Below, one piece after another: positions 37,476 through 46,883 of a stretch of DNA of 64,000 bases. Location of the stretch: the NCBI GenBank assembly GCA_963811885.1, contig CAWETB010000015.1, forward strand, positions 1,510,755 to 1,574,754, given 5' to 3'. This DNA is from Gaiellasilicea sp963811885. Lineage in GTDB: Bacteria; Actinomycetota; Thermoleophilia; Gaiellales; Gaiellaceae. Each line of letters starts with the position of its first letter. Positions within the stretch are counted from its first letter, which is position 1. Both the position numbers and the translations under genes were made by a program. The notes beneath the pieces are model-generated. The model was given only the letters and a program-made list of their open reading frames with translations, searched no databases and was not told the DNA's origin.

Positions 37476-38725
37476 CAGCCTGTGCACGCCGCTCGGCGCC
37501 AATCGCCCAGCGGTGAAACTCGACGCCGCAGAGGACTCCGAGCGCGACCGCCGCGATCGCGCCGATCACGGCGAAGACGTCGGTTCCGGAGGCGGAGTCC
37601 GGGAAGGCGAGGAAGGTCGTCAGCCCGATCAGCCCGAGCGAGCCGGGGACGAGCAGCCAGAACCCCGGGAGGAACATCGCGTACACCGGCATCGTCGACT
37701 GGAGCCGCGCGAGCTGGTACGCGACGACCGTCATCACGACGGCCCCGACGAAGCCGCTCGAGTAGGCGCCGAACAACGCGTCGCCGAGAACCTGGCCGGT
37801 CCACGCGGCGTAGAGGACGACGAGCAGCGACAGCAGCCGAGCCGGGCGGCGTCGAGTGGGCGACCGTGACGCCGACGGCGAAGACGAGCACGCCGAGCCA
37901 GGGCGCCCAGTCGCCGAGCAGCGCGTCGGAGCTGGAGAACGCGCGCTCCGGAGGCACCCCGGCGGCGCTGACGCCGGCGACGATCCCGAATGCGATCAGA
38001 CCGAGCTGCATGGTGGCCCAGACGAGCCGGCTCGAGCCGGAGATCATCTGGCCCTCGGTCAGCTCGAGCACCGCCGTCGTCAGCGCGACGCCGGGGATGA
38101 AGACGACGAGCGCGGCGATCATCGCCCGCAGGCCGGGATCGGTGACCTCGTACTTGACGGCCAGGGCGGTCAGCAAGGCGACGGCGAAGGCGGCGAGGAA
38201 GGGCATCAGCACCTCGAGCGAGCGCCGCCCGCGCGCGAGCAGCCGCAGGACGCCGACGACGGTTCCGAGCAGGGCGGCGGCCGCGACGTCGCGCGGCGCC
38301 GGCCGCAGGATCAGCGCGATCCCGATCGTCAGCGTCGTGTAGCCGAGCACGCTCGCCAGCGGCCCGTAGCGGCTCCCCATCGACCGGATCTCCTCGAGCC
38401 GCGCGATCCCGTCCCCGGGAGCGATCGCCCCCCGCTCCGCCTCCTCGGCGAGGCGATGGACCGCTGCGATCTGGTCGAGACGCGGCGTCGCCGACAGCCG
38501 CCTCGTCGGCTCGATCGTCGCGGCCTCGCCGCGGCCGAGCGTCAGGAAGAGCGAGGTCGGGAAGACGCTGAAGCGCGCGTCTTCGAGCCCGTAGGCACGC
38601 GCGATCAGGGCGAGGCGCAGCTCGATCGCGTCGACGGTCTCGCCGATGGCGCTGAGCGCCGCGCCGAGGTCGGCGAGGAAGAGCAGGAGCTCGTTTCCGG
38701 GCTCTCGGCTCGAAGCTGCTGACAC
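37444..38725 (-). CDS. Threonine/serine exporter family (ThrE-like; one frame break)
   Basis: About 425 residues from a GTG at 38725, 10 bp after the MFS stop. An N-terminal cytoplasmic domain (FLADLGAALSAIGETVDAIE, SVFPTSLFLTLG) as in PF06738 is followed by about ten helices in two blocks, ALILRPAPRDVAAAALLGTV onward and the C-terminal GAYSSGFVGAVVMTVVAYQL, which matches PF12821. The frame breaks near 37845. The family exports threonine and serine. A Gly/Pro-rich MFLPGFWLLVPGSLGLIG loop is conserved. Confidence 0.85.
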
Positions 38726-38735
38726 GTGGCGCCGC

Positions 38736-40292
38736 TTACTGCTCGGGGAGCGCGGACGGCACCGAAATCCCCGGCCCTCGACCCGCGTCCTGCCGACCGT
38801 CCGCCTGCGCGTCCGGGTGCGGTACCGGGAGCGTGTGTGTAGTGGCCGCCGCCGCTGCGGCGCGATCGATCGCTCTCGGCGGCGCCTGATAGTGGCGGGC
38901 CATGAGCAGCGAAAGAGCAATCCCCAGGGCGGAGAAGACCGCCAGCAGAAGCGTTGACCGCGAGAGGCCGGCCGCGAGCGCCTCCGAGGTCGACGCGCCC
39001 GCGTCGGTTCGGTCGACCGTGACCGAGTTGAAGATTGTCGCGACCAGGGCCACGAACACCGACCCGCCGATGTACCGGGCCATGTTCGAGATCCCGGAGG
39101 CCTGCCCGACCTGATCCTGCGGGACGGCGGCGGTCGACGCCGACGACGCCGGCCCGTTGGCCAGCCCGAGCCCGGCAGAGAGCACGACGAGCGGGACGAC
39201 GAGAGCAGCGTAGCTCCAGGACGATTCGACGAACGCCAACACTCCGAACCCGACAGCGGCGAGACCGAAGCCGGCCACGATGGCGAACCGCGTACCGATG
39301 CGGGCCGCGAGTGGCGTGATGAACGGTGTGACGACGATCATCGCGGCCGCCGCGGGAAGCGTTGCCACTCCGGTCTCCAGCGCACTCAATCCGAACGTCG
39401 CCGGATCCTGGAGATAGAGGCTGAGGATGTACATCAGGCCGTTGATCGCGCCCGCCACGATCAGGATCGCCAGCGTCGCCCCGACGAGCACCTGGTTGCG
39501 GAGCAGTGCGAGGTCGACGAGCGGCGTGGACACTCGCTTCTCGACGACCACGAAGAGAACCGCGCCGACGACGGAGGCGACAAGGCACCCGAGCGTCGCT
39601 GCCGACGTCCAGCCCCAGTCGCCACCCTTGCTGAACGCGAGCACGAGCGGAACGAGGGCGACCGCGATCAGGAGCGTGCCCGCGAAGTCGATCGAGCGGG
39701 ATCGGCCGGGGTCGCGCGACTCCTGCACCCTGGCGAGCGTCAGCGGAACGCACGCTGCGGCGATCGCGGCGTCGAGCCAGAACAGACCTTGCCAGCCGCT
39801 CAGGGACACGAGCGCACCGCCGATCAGCGGGCCCATGGCCGCGCCGGCTGCAGAAGCGGCGCCCCAGAGGGTGATCGCCCGCATCTGTCCCGCGCCGGAG
39901 GAGGCGACCGAGAGGAGGCTCATCCCGCAGGCCAGGATCGTCGCGCCCGCAGCACCCTGGATCAGGCGCCCGACGATGATCCCGGCTCCGCCGGTCGAGA
40001 GCGCGATCAGCACGCACGAGGCGATGAACAGCGCGAGTCCGGCGAGGAACACGCGCCTGCGGCCGAACACGTCGCCGAGCGCGCCCGAGGTCACGATCAC
40101 GGCCGCGCCGACGAGCATGTAGCCGGTCACCGCCCACTGCAGCTGCGCGATGGGAGCGCCGACGTCCTCGCTCATCGTCGGCAGCAGGATCGTGACCGCC
40201 GAGGTGTTCGCGTTGACGACGAAGGTCGACACGCATGCCGCCGCGAGGACCCCGCCCGCGGCCTTCCGGCCGGTGTCTTCGCCGACGCTCAC
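38736..40292 (-). CDS. MFS drug exporter, 14-helix DHA2-like
   Basis: 518 residues, GTG start at 40292 two bases after the Dcu stop. Fourteen helices; GALGDVFGRRRVFLAG is the loop 2-3 MFS motif and GAAMGPLIGGALVSLSGWQGLFW resembles motif C of proton-coupled exporters (GPxxGG). A long hydrophilic C-terminal tail (about residues 468-518) is Ala/Pro/His-rich. Probably exports drugs or metabolites. No neighbouring TetR regulator is present. Confidence 0.88.
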   Translation of the reverse strand: MSVGEDTGRKAAGGVLAAACVSTFVVNANTSAVTILLPTMSEDVGAPIAQLQWAVTGYMLVGAAVIVTSGALGDVFGRRRVFLAGLALFIASCVLIALSTGGAGIIVGRLIQGAAGATILACGMSLLSVASSGAGQMRAITLWGAASAAGAAMGPLIGGALVSLSGWQGLFWLDAAIAAACVPLTLARVQESRDPGRSRSIDFAGTLLIAVALVPLVLAFSKGGDWGWTSAATLGCLVASVVGAVLFVVVEKRVSTPLVDLALLRNQVLVGATLAILIVAGAINGLMYILSLYLQDPATFGLSALETGVATLPAAAAMIVVTPFITPLAARIGTRFAIVAGFGLAAVGFGVLAFVESSWSYAALVVPLVVLSAGLGLANGPASSASTAAVPQDQVGQASGISNMARYIGGSVFVALVATIFNSVTVDRTDAGASTSEALAAGLSRSTLLLAVFSALGIALSLLMARHYQAPPRAIDRAAAAAATTHTLPVPHPDAQADGRQDAGRGPGISVPSALPEQ

Positions 40293-40293
40293 A

Positions 40294-41671
40294 TCACGGC
40301 ACGGTGGGCACCGGCGGTGCCGGCGTGTGATCGCCGAAGAAGAGATAGACGATCAGGCAGCCGACGAGCGCGGTCGTGACCCAGGCGATCTGCAGCGGCA
40401 GCTGGAACGAGTGGTCGAGCACGCGCTTGCCGAGCGTCGTCGAGCCGGTCTCGTCGGCCTCGGCGGCGGCGATCTGCGTCCCGTTGGCGGGGAAGAAGAG
40501 CACGCCGGCGACGGCGGTCCAGAACGCGATCATGTAGCCGGCGCCGATCCCGAGCGCGAGCCCCAGCGGGACCATCGTCCGGGTCGCCGCCGATTGGCTG
40601 GTTGTTAAGGCGGCGACGAGGAAGATCGCGAGCGCGATCGTGAACGGCCAGCTCTCGGCGAGGCTGCCGAGAGCGGTCACGATCGCGTCCTCGTTGTTCG
40701 CGATGAACGTGTCCGCCATCCAGGCGATCCCGAACAGCGCGATCATGGCAATCATCCCGGACTTGAAGATCGGCGCGCTCGCGACGTCGCCCGCATCCAC
40801 CTTCGCGAAGATCAGGATCAACGCCGCCGCCGAGAGCATGAACATCATGATGATCGGCGTCACCGCCAGCGGCTCGACGCCGCCACCCTCGGCGGGGACC
40901 GTCGGCCGGAGGCCCTCGAAGACGCCGAAGATGCAGATCGCGGCGACCGCGGCGAGGAAGATCGCAACGCTGCGCTTCGCGAACGGCAATAGCTCGATCT
41001 CACCGGCCGGCGCCGGCGGCGCGATCTCGCCCGCAGCGAGCCGGCGCTGGAACTCGGCGTCGTCGTCCAGATCCTTGCCGCGCGTGTTCATCACGAGCGC
41101 CATCGCGAAGATGCCGACGATGCTGGCCGGGATCGTGATCAGCATCACGTCGACGATGTCGTAGCCGTAGACCTCGACGAGCGGGAGCATGGTCGCCATC
41201 GCGGCGGCGACCGGGCTCGCGGTGATGCCGAAGGTCGAGGCGACGGCGGAGCCCGCCAGCGCCCGCTCCGGCCTGATCTTGTTCGCGTACGCGAGCTCGT
41301 TGATCACCGGGATCAGCGAGAAGAAGGTGTTGCCCGGTGCCGGTCAGGATCGTGAGCAGCCAGGAGACGTACGGCGCGGCGAAGTTGAGCATTCTCGGGC
41401 GCGCACGCAGCGCCTTGCTGGCGATCAGGACCATGTAGTCGATCCCGCCGGCAGCCTGCATCGCCGCGGACGCGGAGATCACCGCGATGATGATCAGCAT
41501 CGCGCTCACCGGCGGCTCGCCGGGGGCGAGGCCGAAGCCGAAGACGAGGATGAGCGTGCCGACGCCGCCCCAGAGCCCGAGGCCGATGCCGCCCGACCGC
41601 ACGCCGAGGGCGATGAAGCCGATCACGAGCAGGCCCTCGATCGCGATCAGGATCCAGTCGGAGGTGCTCAC
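40294..41671 (-). CDS. Dcu-type C4-dicarboxylate transporter (one frame break)
   Basis: About 455 residues from a GTG at 41671 that overlaps the stop of the upstream gene (GTGA). Helical membrane protein. Dcu-family features include SAAMQAAGGIDYMVLIASKALR, YVSWLLTILTGTGQ then after the frame break (near 41335) SLIPVINELAYANKIRPERAL, and GSAVASTFGITASPVAAAM, a conserved substrate-site region; RTMVPLGLALGIG is close to the C-terminus. DcuA/B exchange fumarate, succinate and aspartate during anaerobic growth. With cytochrome bd and NDH-2 this hints at a lifestyle with oxygen limits. Confidence 0.85.
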
Positions 41672-42276
41672 CGGTTCCTCTCCGCGTGGAGCTGCTGGCA
41701 GGTGCTCGACTCGAGCGCCGTGCGGGCGAGCTCGGGATCGAGCCGGGTGACTTCGGCGACCGTCTGCACGCCGCCGGCGAGCACCGTGCCGATCGCCCGC
41801 GCCGCGCCGGTGAGCTGCTCGATCGCCTGCTCGAGCGAGTCCGCTTCCTCGTCGAGCGAGTCCTGAGCGTCCTCGAGCTCCTTCTGCGCCGAGTCGGCCC
41901 AGTCGGAGACCGTCTCTGCTGCCTGCTCACCCTCCGGTGAGTCGGGGATGCCCGCGTCGTCGATGCCCACGACCAGGGTGTCCGCCGCCTCGACCGCCCG
42001 CTCGAGGCCCTTGCGAATGAATCCCGTTCGTCCCTGTGGGGTCTCGGACTGTGGCTCCTCGCTGCCCGCCGCGGTCTGTGCGTTGGGATCCCGCACGTCA
42101 TTGACGATGTCCTCGAGCTCGCCCCGCCAGACGCCGATCGCGCCGCAGACGCTCTGCGTCCACTCGCCCGCGGGAACCACCTCGCCGCTGTCGTCACGGC
42201 CTCCGATCGCGGCACCGACGATGATCACGGCGATGACGCCGACGGCGGCGAGAATCCAGGGGAGCGGCCCGCGCAC
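41668..42276 (-). CDS. Membrane-anchored hypothetical protein, coiled coil
   Basis: 202 residues. One N-terminal helix (PWILAAVGVIAVIIVGAAIGG) anchors a mostly acidic extracytoplasmic part. A heptad-like Glu/Asp/Ala stretch (about 120-160: WADSAQKELEDAQDSLDEE and SLEQAIEQLTGAARAIG) predicts a coiled coil. One Cys (VCGAIG, about 44) and one near the C-terminus (STCQQL) could form a disulfide. Overlaps the Dcu start by 4 nt. Function unknown. Confidence 0.7.
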   Translation of the reverse strand: MRGPLPWILAAVGVIAVIIVGAAIGGRDDSGEVVPAGEWTQSVCGAIGVWRGELEDIVNDVRDPNAQTAAGSEEPQSETPQGRTGFIRKGLERAVEAADTLVVGIDDAGIPDSPEGEQAAETVSDWADSAQKELEDAQDSLDEEADSLEQAIEQLTGAARAIGTVLAGGVQTVAEVTRLDPELARTALESSTCQQLHAERNR

Positions 42277-42285
42277 GTCTAGACC

Positions 42286-43762
42286 CTACTTCGCCGGATC
42301 GGACATCTCGTCGAGGAAGACGACGAGCAGCCGCCAGAAGCGCTCGACCGTGGGGATGCTCACGCGCTCGTCCGGCGAGTGCGGGAACTCGATCTGCGGC
42401 CCGAACGAGAGCATGTCGAGGCCGGGGACCTTCGTCCCGATCACCGCTGTCTCGAGGCCGGCGTGCACAGCGGTGATGATCGGCGGCTCGCCGAACTCGC
42501 GCTCGTACGCGCCGCGCGCGGCGGCAAGTGCCTTCGAGTCGAGATCGGGTCGCCAGCCGCCGTAGTTCTTCTTCACCTCGAGCTCGCCGCCGCCGAGTCG
42601 CGCCGCGGCGTCGAGCGTCGCGATCACCTCGGGCAGCGCCGAGTCGTTCGACGAGCGCGAGAGGCTGTGCAGCGTCAGCTCGTCGCCTTCGGTGATCGCC
42701 TCGCCGAGGGAGGTGCTCGTCTCGACGAGGTCGTCGAAGTCGGGGCTGAGGGCGAGCGGGCCTGTGGGCACGAGCGCGATCGCGTCGAGCAGCGTCTTCG
42801 TGCCCTCGTCCGTCCATGGGAGCTCCTGTGCGTCGGCAGGCTCGACGGCGACCGTGACGCCTGCGTCGGTCTTGACGTACGCATCGCGGATCGTCGCGGC
42901 CGCGGCGGCCACCGCGTCCCGGAAGGCGGGTTCCTGGTCGGCCGCGACGGAGCAGATCGCGATCGCGTCGCGCGGGATCGCATTGCGGCTCTTGCCGCCG
43001 GCGAGCGAGACGAGCCGGAACGGCACGGTCTGGTGCGCCTCGCGCAGCGCCCGCCCGAGCACCTTGACGGCGTTCGACCGGCCCAGCGCGATCCCGGTGC
43101 CGGAGTGGCCGCCGCTGCCGCCGCTCGCGGTGACGCCGAGCGTGACCTGGTCGCCTTCCGCCGCCTCGCGCGGCGCCTTGATGCGGATCCACGTGTCGGT
43201 GCTGCCGGCGCACCCGACCGTCAGCCGCCCGTCCTCCTCGCTGTCGAGGTTGACGAGGATCGAGCCCGTCACGAGCGCCGGATCGAGCGCGTTCGCACCC
43301 TCGAGCCCGACTTCCTCCGCCACCGTCATCAGCAGCTCGAGCGGCCCGTGGGGCAGCGACTCGTCCTCGACGAGCGCCATCATCGCCGCGATCGCGACGC
43401 CGTCGTCGGCCCCGAGCGTGGTCCCGTCCGCGGTCAGCCACTCGCCGTCCCGCACGAGTGCGATCCGCCCCTCGGCCGGGTCGTTGGGGCTCGACGGGTC
43501 GCGCTCGCAGACCATGTCGAGATGCCCTTGCAGCGTCACGAGGGGGGCGCCCTCACGGCCCGGTGTGGCCGGCACGCGGATGACCAGGTTCCGGCCCGCA
43601 TCCTGCTGGAGCTCGAACCCGTGCTGCTCGGCCCACGCGCGCACGTGCTCGATCACCGGCTCCTCGTGCCGCGACGGCCGCGCGATCTTCGTCAGCGCCT
43701 CGAAGTGGCTCCCAGAAGGCACGCGGCTCGAGCCCGCTCAGCACGGATGTCTCAGCGGCCAC
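42286..43762 (-). CDS. pepD: M20 aminoacyl-histidine dipeptidase (PepD-like; frame break near start)
   Basis: About 490 residues. QGHLDMVCE holds the first metal His and Asp; GTTLGADDGVAIA the bridging Asp; AEEVGLEG the catalytic Glu pair; LVNLDSEEDG a further metal ligand. These are the PepD motifs of cytosolic dipeptidases cleaving Xaa-His (carnosine-type). MAAETSVLSGLEPRAFWE at 43709-43762 matches the family N-terminus; a one-base change near 43710 connects it to HFEALTKIARPSRHE. Ends 9 bp before the next gene's start. Confidence 0.9.
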
Positions 43763-43771
43763 GTCTGTGAC

Positions 43772-44173
43772 CTAGGGCGTGAGCGCGTTGGTCTTGAGGA
43801 CGTCGAACTCGGCCTGCGTGATCACACCGTGGTCGAGCAGTTCCTTCCCGCGCGCGATCTCCTCCGCCGCGCTGCCGGCCCCACTCGCGGCCGTCTGGCG
43901 CACGTACTCGTCCATGTGCTGGCGATCGCGTTGTGCCCGCGCCTGGGCCCGTTTCATCATCCCGTCGTTCTCCTTGATCAGGTAGACGAACACTCCGAGG
44001 AAGGGGACGAGAATCGTGAACAGGAGCCAGAGGGTCTTCTTCCCGCCCGAGATGTCGTCGCGGCGGAAGATGTCGAACCAGATCGTGAAGAGGAGCCAGA
44101 ACCACATCACCCAGATGAAGAACACGAGCAGCGACCAGAAGAGGTCGAAGAAGGTGTAGTCGGCGATGAGCAT
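43772..44173 (-). CDS. PLDc_N + SHOCT membrane protein
   Basis: 133 residues. Two membrane helices (FDLFWSLLVFFIWVMWFWLL, TLWLLFTILVPFLGVFVYLI) form the phospholipase-D nuclease N-terminal (PLDc_N) type module with the usual FRRDD charged loop. After a linker, AAEEIARGKELLDHGVITQA forms a C-terminal SHOCT domain. Such small PLDc_N-SHOCT proteins occur widely in Actinobacteria; the role is unknown. Third SHOCT-bearing gene in this window, near another one on the plus strand at 44837. Confidence 0.8.
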   Translation of the reverse strand: MLIADYTFFDLFWSLLVFFIWVMWFWLLFTIWFDIFRRDDISGGKKTLWLLFTILVPFLGVFVYLIKENDGMMKRAQARAQRDRQHMDEYVRQTAASGAGSAAEEIARGKELLDHGVITQAEFDVLKTNALTP

Positions 44174-44297
44174 CGGTATCTCCTGTGGTCAGTGGGATCC
44201 GGGACCGGCGGCGGTCTTGCTGCGACAACTTACTCAGCCACGCGCGTGAACGTCAAAGGAACCGCCCAGCCGATCGAGCGGAGGCAAGAGCCCGGCG

Positions 44298-44303
44298 TAT
44301 ACT
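44298..44303 (+). promoter_or_regulatory. Possible -10 hexamer upstream of the DUF6325-like gene
   Basis: TATACT occurs about 90 bp upstream of the ATG at 44395, in an AT-richer 221-bp intergenic region (44174-44394) between divergent genes. No convincing -35 hexamer at 17 bp spacing. The only sigma70-like -10 I noticed in the window; low weight. Nothing else stands out in this intergenic stretch. Confidence 0.3.
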
Positions 44304-44394
44304 CACTCTGCGGAACGAGGAGGCGTGCTCAGGGCCTCGGTGATCCGTTCGAACATGTCTTCAGCCGCAGCGAAGTCTTAAACAAGGAGAGCTC

Positions 44395-44805
44395 ATGGCA
44401 GTCGGCCCCGTCGACGTATACATCATTGGTTTTCCCGGCAACAAGTTCACGGGGCAGATCGCCCCGGCGATCTTGGAGCTCGTGGAGAACGGAACGATTC
44501 GAGTCCTCGATCTGCTCTTCGTCATGAAGGACGAAGATGGCGCCGTGACGTCACTCCAGGCAGCGGACATCGACGAGGAGGGCGCGGCCTTCCTCTCGAT
44601 CGACGTCGCGCAGCCGGGTGCGTTGGGCCACGAGGATGCCGAGGAGGTCAGCGACGATCTTCCGGACAACAGCTCCGCGCTGCTGATCGCGTTCGAGAAC
44701 CTCTGGGTCGGGAAGGTGGTCGAAGCTCTCCGGGCTGCGGACGCCGTGTTGATCGACTCGATCCGGATCCCGGTCGATGTCGTGGAAGCGTTCGAAGCAA
44801 GCTAG
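44395..44805 (+). CDS. DUF6325-like small protein
   Basis: 136 residues with a good ribosome-binding site (AAGGAGAG 4 nt upstream). MAVGPVDVYIIGFPGN and LVENGTIRVLDLLFVMKDED, then ALLIAFENLWVGKVVEALR and IPVDVVEAFEAS, match the DUF6325/DUF1269-like pattern: a soluble protein with a fold common in stress-response gene clusters of Actinobacteria, where it is often found beside SHOCT genes. Here the SHOCT gene follows 31 bp downstream, so the two likely form one transcript. Confidence 0.8.
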   Translation: MAVGPVDVYIIGFPGNKFTGQIAPAILELVENGTIRVLDLLFVMKDEDGAVTSLQAADIDEEGAAFLSIDVAQPGALGHEDAEEVSDDLPDNSSALLIAFENLWVGKVVEALRAADAVLIDSIRIPVDVVEAFEAS

Positions 44806-44836
44806 ACCCGCCCCTTCGAGATAGAGAGGTAACGAC

Positions 44837-45103
44837 ATGGGACTTCTACGCATGGCAACCCGCACCGCCGTCGTCGCGGGAACCGCGACGGCCGTGTCCG
44901 GGCGCGTGGCGCGTCGTCAGGACGCCAAGTACGCAGAGCAGGACGCCCAGCAGTACGCGGCGCAGCAGGCCGCCGCGCCGCCGCCGGCCCCGGCGGAGGA
45001 CGACGCGACCGCGCAGCTGCAGAACCTCGCGAACCTGCACGCCCAGGGCGTGCTCACCGACGAGGAGTTCGCGGCCAGCAAGGCCAAGATCCTCGGAATC
45101 TGA
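44837..45103 (+). CDS. SHOCT-domain protein
   Basis: 88 residues. N-terminal amphipathic/hydrophobic segment (GLLRMATRTAVVAGTATAVS), a basic then Gln/Ala-rich linker (RRQDAKYAEQDAQQ), and a C-terminal SHOCT motif (LANLHAQGVLTDEEFAASKA). The layout is the same as the 351-584 protein. GAGAGG lies 7 nt upstream of the ATG. Paired with the DUF6325-like gene. Confidence 0.8.
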   Translation: MGLLRMATRTAVVAGTATAVSGRVARRQDAKYAEQDAQQYAAQQAAAPPPAPAEDDATAQLQNLANLHAQGVLTDEEFAASKAKILGI

Positions 45104-45116
45104 CCGGACGCGCGGC

Positions 45117-45896
45117 GTGCCTGTGAGGCACGTCGAGGCGTACTCGGAGCTGGCAGGGGTCTACGACGAGATCGTCATCGACCCCTGCCACGACCGGTGG
45201 GCGTCGTTCCTCCACGAGCTCTGGAGTGCGGACGACGAGGGCGTCGAGTCAGTCCTCGATCTGTGCTGCGGCACGGGCATCCTCGCGCGCGAGTTGATCG
45301 CACGCGGCTACCGGGTCGTCGGCGTCGATGCATCCGACGCGATGCTCGACCTCGCCCGCGAGCGCCTCGGCCCCGACGTGGAGTTGAGCCGGGTGACGCT
45401 CCCGGATCTGACGGTCGAGGGCGTCTTCGACGCAGCGGTCTGCACGTTCGACGGTCTCAACTACCTCGATCCGGACGAGCTGCGGCTGACGATGGCCGCG
45501 GTCGCCCGCTGCCTTCGGCCCGCCGGTTGGTTCGTCTTCGATCTCCACACCGACGCGATGATGGACTTCACCATCTCCAACCCCGTCGTCGCGGGCGAGT
45601 CGGCCGGAAACGAGTTCGTCATCACCAGCACTGTGGATGCGGCCACACGCATCTGCGACACCACGATCGAGCTCACGCAGCCCCGTGACGGTGACCCCTT
45701 CAGCGAGCAGCACCGGCAGTACTTCCACACGGATGCGGACGTCCGTGCCGCGCTCGAAGACGCGGGCTTCGAGGTCACCGCGGTCGGCGAGGAGTACACG
45801 CACGAACCGGTGGACGCCTCGACCCTGCGGGCCACCTGGACGGCACGGCGGGCTGTCGTGCATAATCCTGAGTTCCGCAACCGACCGGGGGTGTGA
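45117..45896 (+). CDS. Class I SAM-dependent methyltransferase
   Basis: 259 residues; GTG start at 45117, 14 bp after the SHOCT stop. YSELAGVYDEIVIDP leads in; VLDLCCGTGILARELIARG is SAM motif I, VVGVDASDAMLDLAR motif post I, and VCTFDGLNYLDPDEL motif II-like. A long beta insertion (about 160-225) may be the acceptor domain. Substrate unknown. It overlaps the following membrane-protein gene by 4 nt. Confidence 0.88.
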   Translation: MPVRHVEAYSELAGVYDEIVIDPCHDRWASFLHELWSADDEGVESVLDLCCGTGILARELIARGYRVVGVDASDAMLDLARERLGPDVELSRVTLPDLTVEGVFDAAVCTFDGLNYLDPDELRLTMAAVARCLRPAGWFVFDLHTDAMMDFTISNPVVAGESAGNEFVITSTVDAATRICDTTIELTQPRDGDPFSEQHRQYFHTDADVRAALEDAGFEVTAVGEEYTHEPVDASTLRATWTARRAVVHNPEFRNRPGV

Positions 45897-46505
45897 CGAT
45901 GGAACACGCGAAGTGGCTCCGACTCGGCGGCTATGCCGCAGGGGTGGTCTTGATCATCTTCGGGATCGCGACGATCGCGATCGGGATCGCCGGGAAGAGC
46001 ACCGTCGAGGACGAGCTCTCGCAGGAGAAGATCGTCGGCTCGCCGGACATGAGCCCGGAAGGGATCGCGCCGGGGATCGAGGAGGCGAAGCTGACGGTGG
46101 ACGCACCGAGCTGCGACGTCGCCGAGGAGCCGATCGACACGGGCTCCGAAGCGCGCTGCTTCGCGCAGTACATGCGGATCCACGCGCTCGAGTCCTCCGC
46201 CGGGCTCACCTACGCCGAGATGGGACGGTTCGTCTCCGCCGACGATCCGACCAACCCTGCCGGCACGAACGACGAGGCGGCCGCGTTGAAGGACGAGAGC
46301 GGCAAGCCGGTCTCGAACGCCGCCCGCAATACCTGGGTGACCGAGACCGCGCTCTCGACCGCGCTCAACGTCTCCTACATGGCGACCGGGGTCGCGATCT
46401 TCGCGCATCGTCGTCGGGGTCGCGCTGATCCTCGCCGGCGTCGGCTTCATGCTCCTCGCATTCGCCGTCTTCCGGGGAACGAGCCCGGAACCGAAGCCGG
46501 TGTAG
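45893..46505 (+). CDS. Two-helix membrane protein with extracytoplasmic domain (one frame break)
   Basis: About 200 residues. GTG at 45893 overlaps the methyltransferase stop (GTGTGA); an ATG two codons on is the alternative. First helix YAAGVVLIIFGIATIAIGIAG; a central domain with two Cys (DAPSCDV, EARCFAQY, about 79 and 93) that may pair; second helix after the frame change near 46404, IVVGVALILAGVGFMLLAFAV, with a short tail SPEPKPV. Resembles proteins often mislabelled LigA in databases; there is no dioxygenase motif. Function unknown. Confidence 0.7.
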
Positions 46506-46671
46506 CCACCAGCGCTGCGACGTATCAGTAGAAGGCCGAGCGTGAGATCGGGAACGCCACCGATGCCGCCGGGAGCTCAGCGCTGCAGCATTTCTCTCGA
46601 TGAGCGCGCACGCGGTTCTTGCTCCGGAGATGGCCCGCCTGGGCAGCCGGACGCACGTTCGCGCCTCCGAC

Positions 46672-46883
46672 ATGGAGCGACTTGCAACGCGATGGCAGCG
46701 CGCATTCGACGCTGCTGATGGGCGCTGAGGGCGGCAACGGGCACGTTGCCCGGCCCGTACCTGGAGCAGCACCGCCGCGCGCTCGGCGACGAGCGTCGGC
46801 AGACAGCGGAACTGCTGGTCGCGGTCGCGCGTGTGCGCGGCGTTCCGCATCCTTGGGGATTCCGCCGCTCGTTGGCACCGTGA
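46672..46883 (+). CDS. Small helical protein coupled to ZIP gene (one frame break)
   Basis: A product of about 70 residues: MERLATRWQRAFDAAD, then after a one-base change near 46728, ATGTLPGPYLEQHRRALGDE and RRQTAELLVAVARVRGVPHP, ending RRSLAP. Its TGA (46881-46883) overlaps the GTG of the ZIP gene (46880-46882) as GTGA, which supports the reading. Helical and charged; family not recognised. The 166-bp gap before it (46506-46671) holds nothing I can identify. Confidence 0.5.

Noticed and set aside
42692..44527. A 611-codon plus-strand frame over the pepD region
   Set aside because: Serine/Arg/Pro-rich antisense frame; pepD and the PLDc_N-SHOCT gene occupy the minus strand with good motifs.
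45893..46505. Possible aromatic-ring dioxygenase LigA
   Set aside because: Proteins of this kind are often labelled LigA in databases, but the product is a two-helix membrane protein without dioxygenase motifs.
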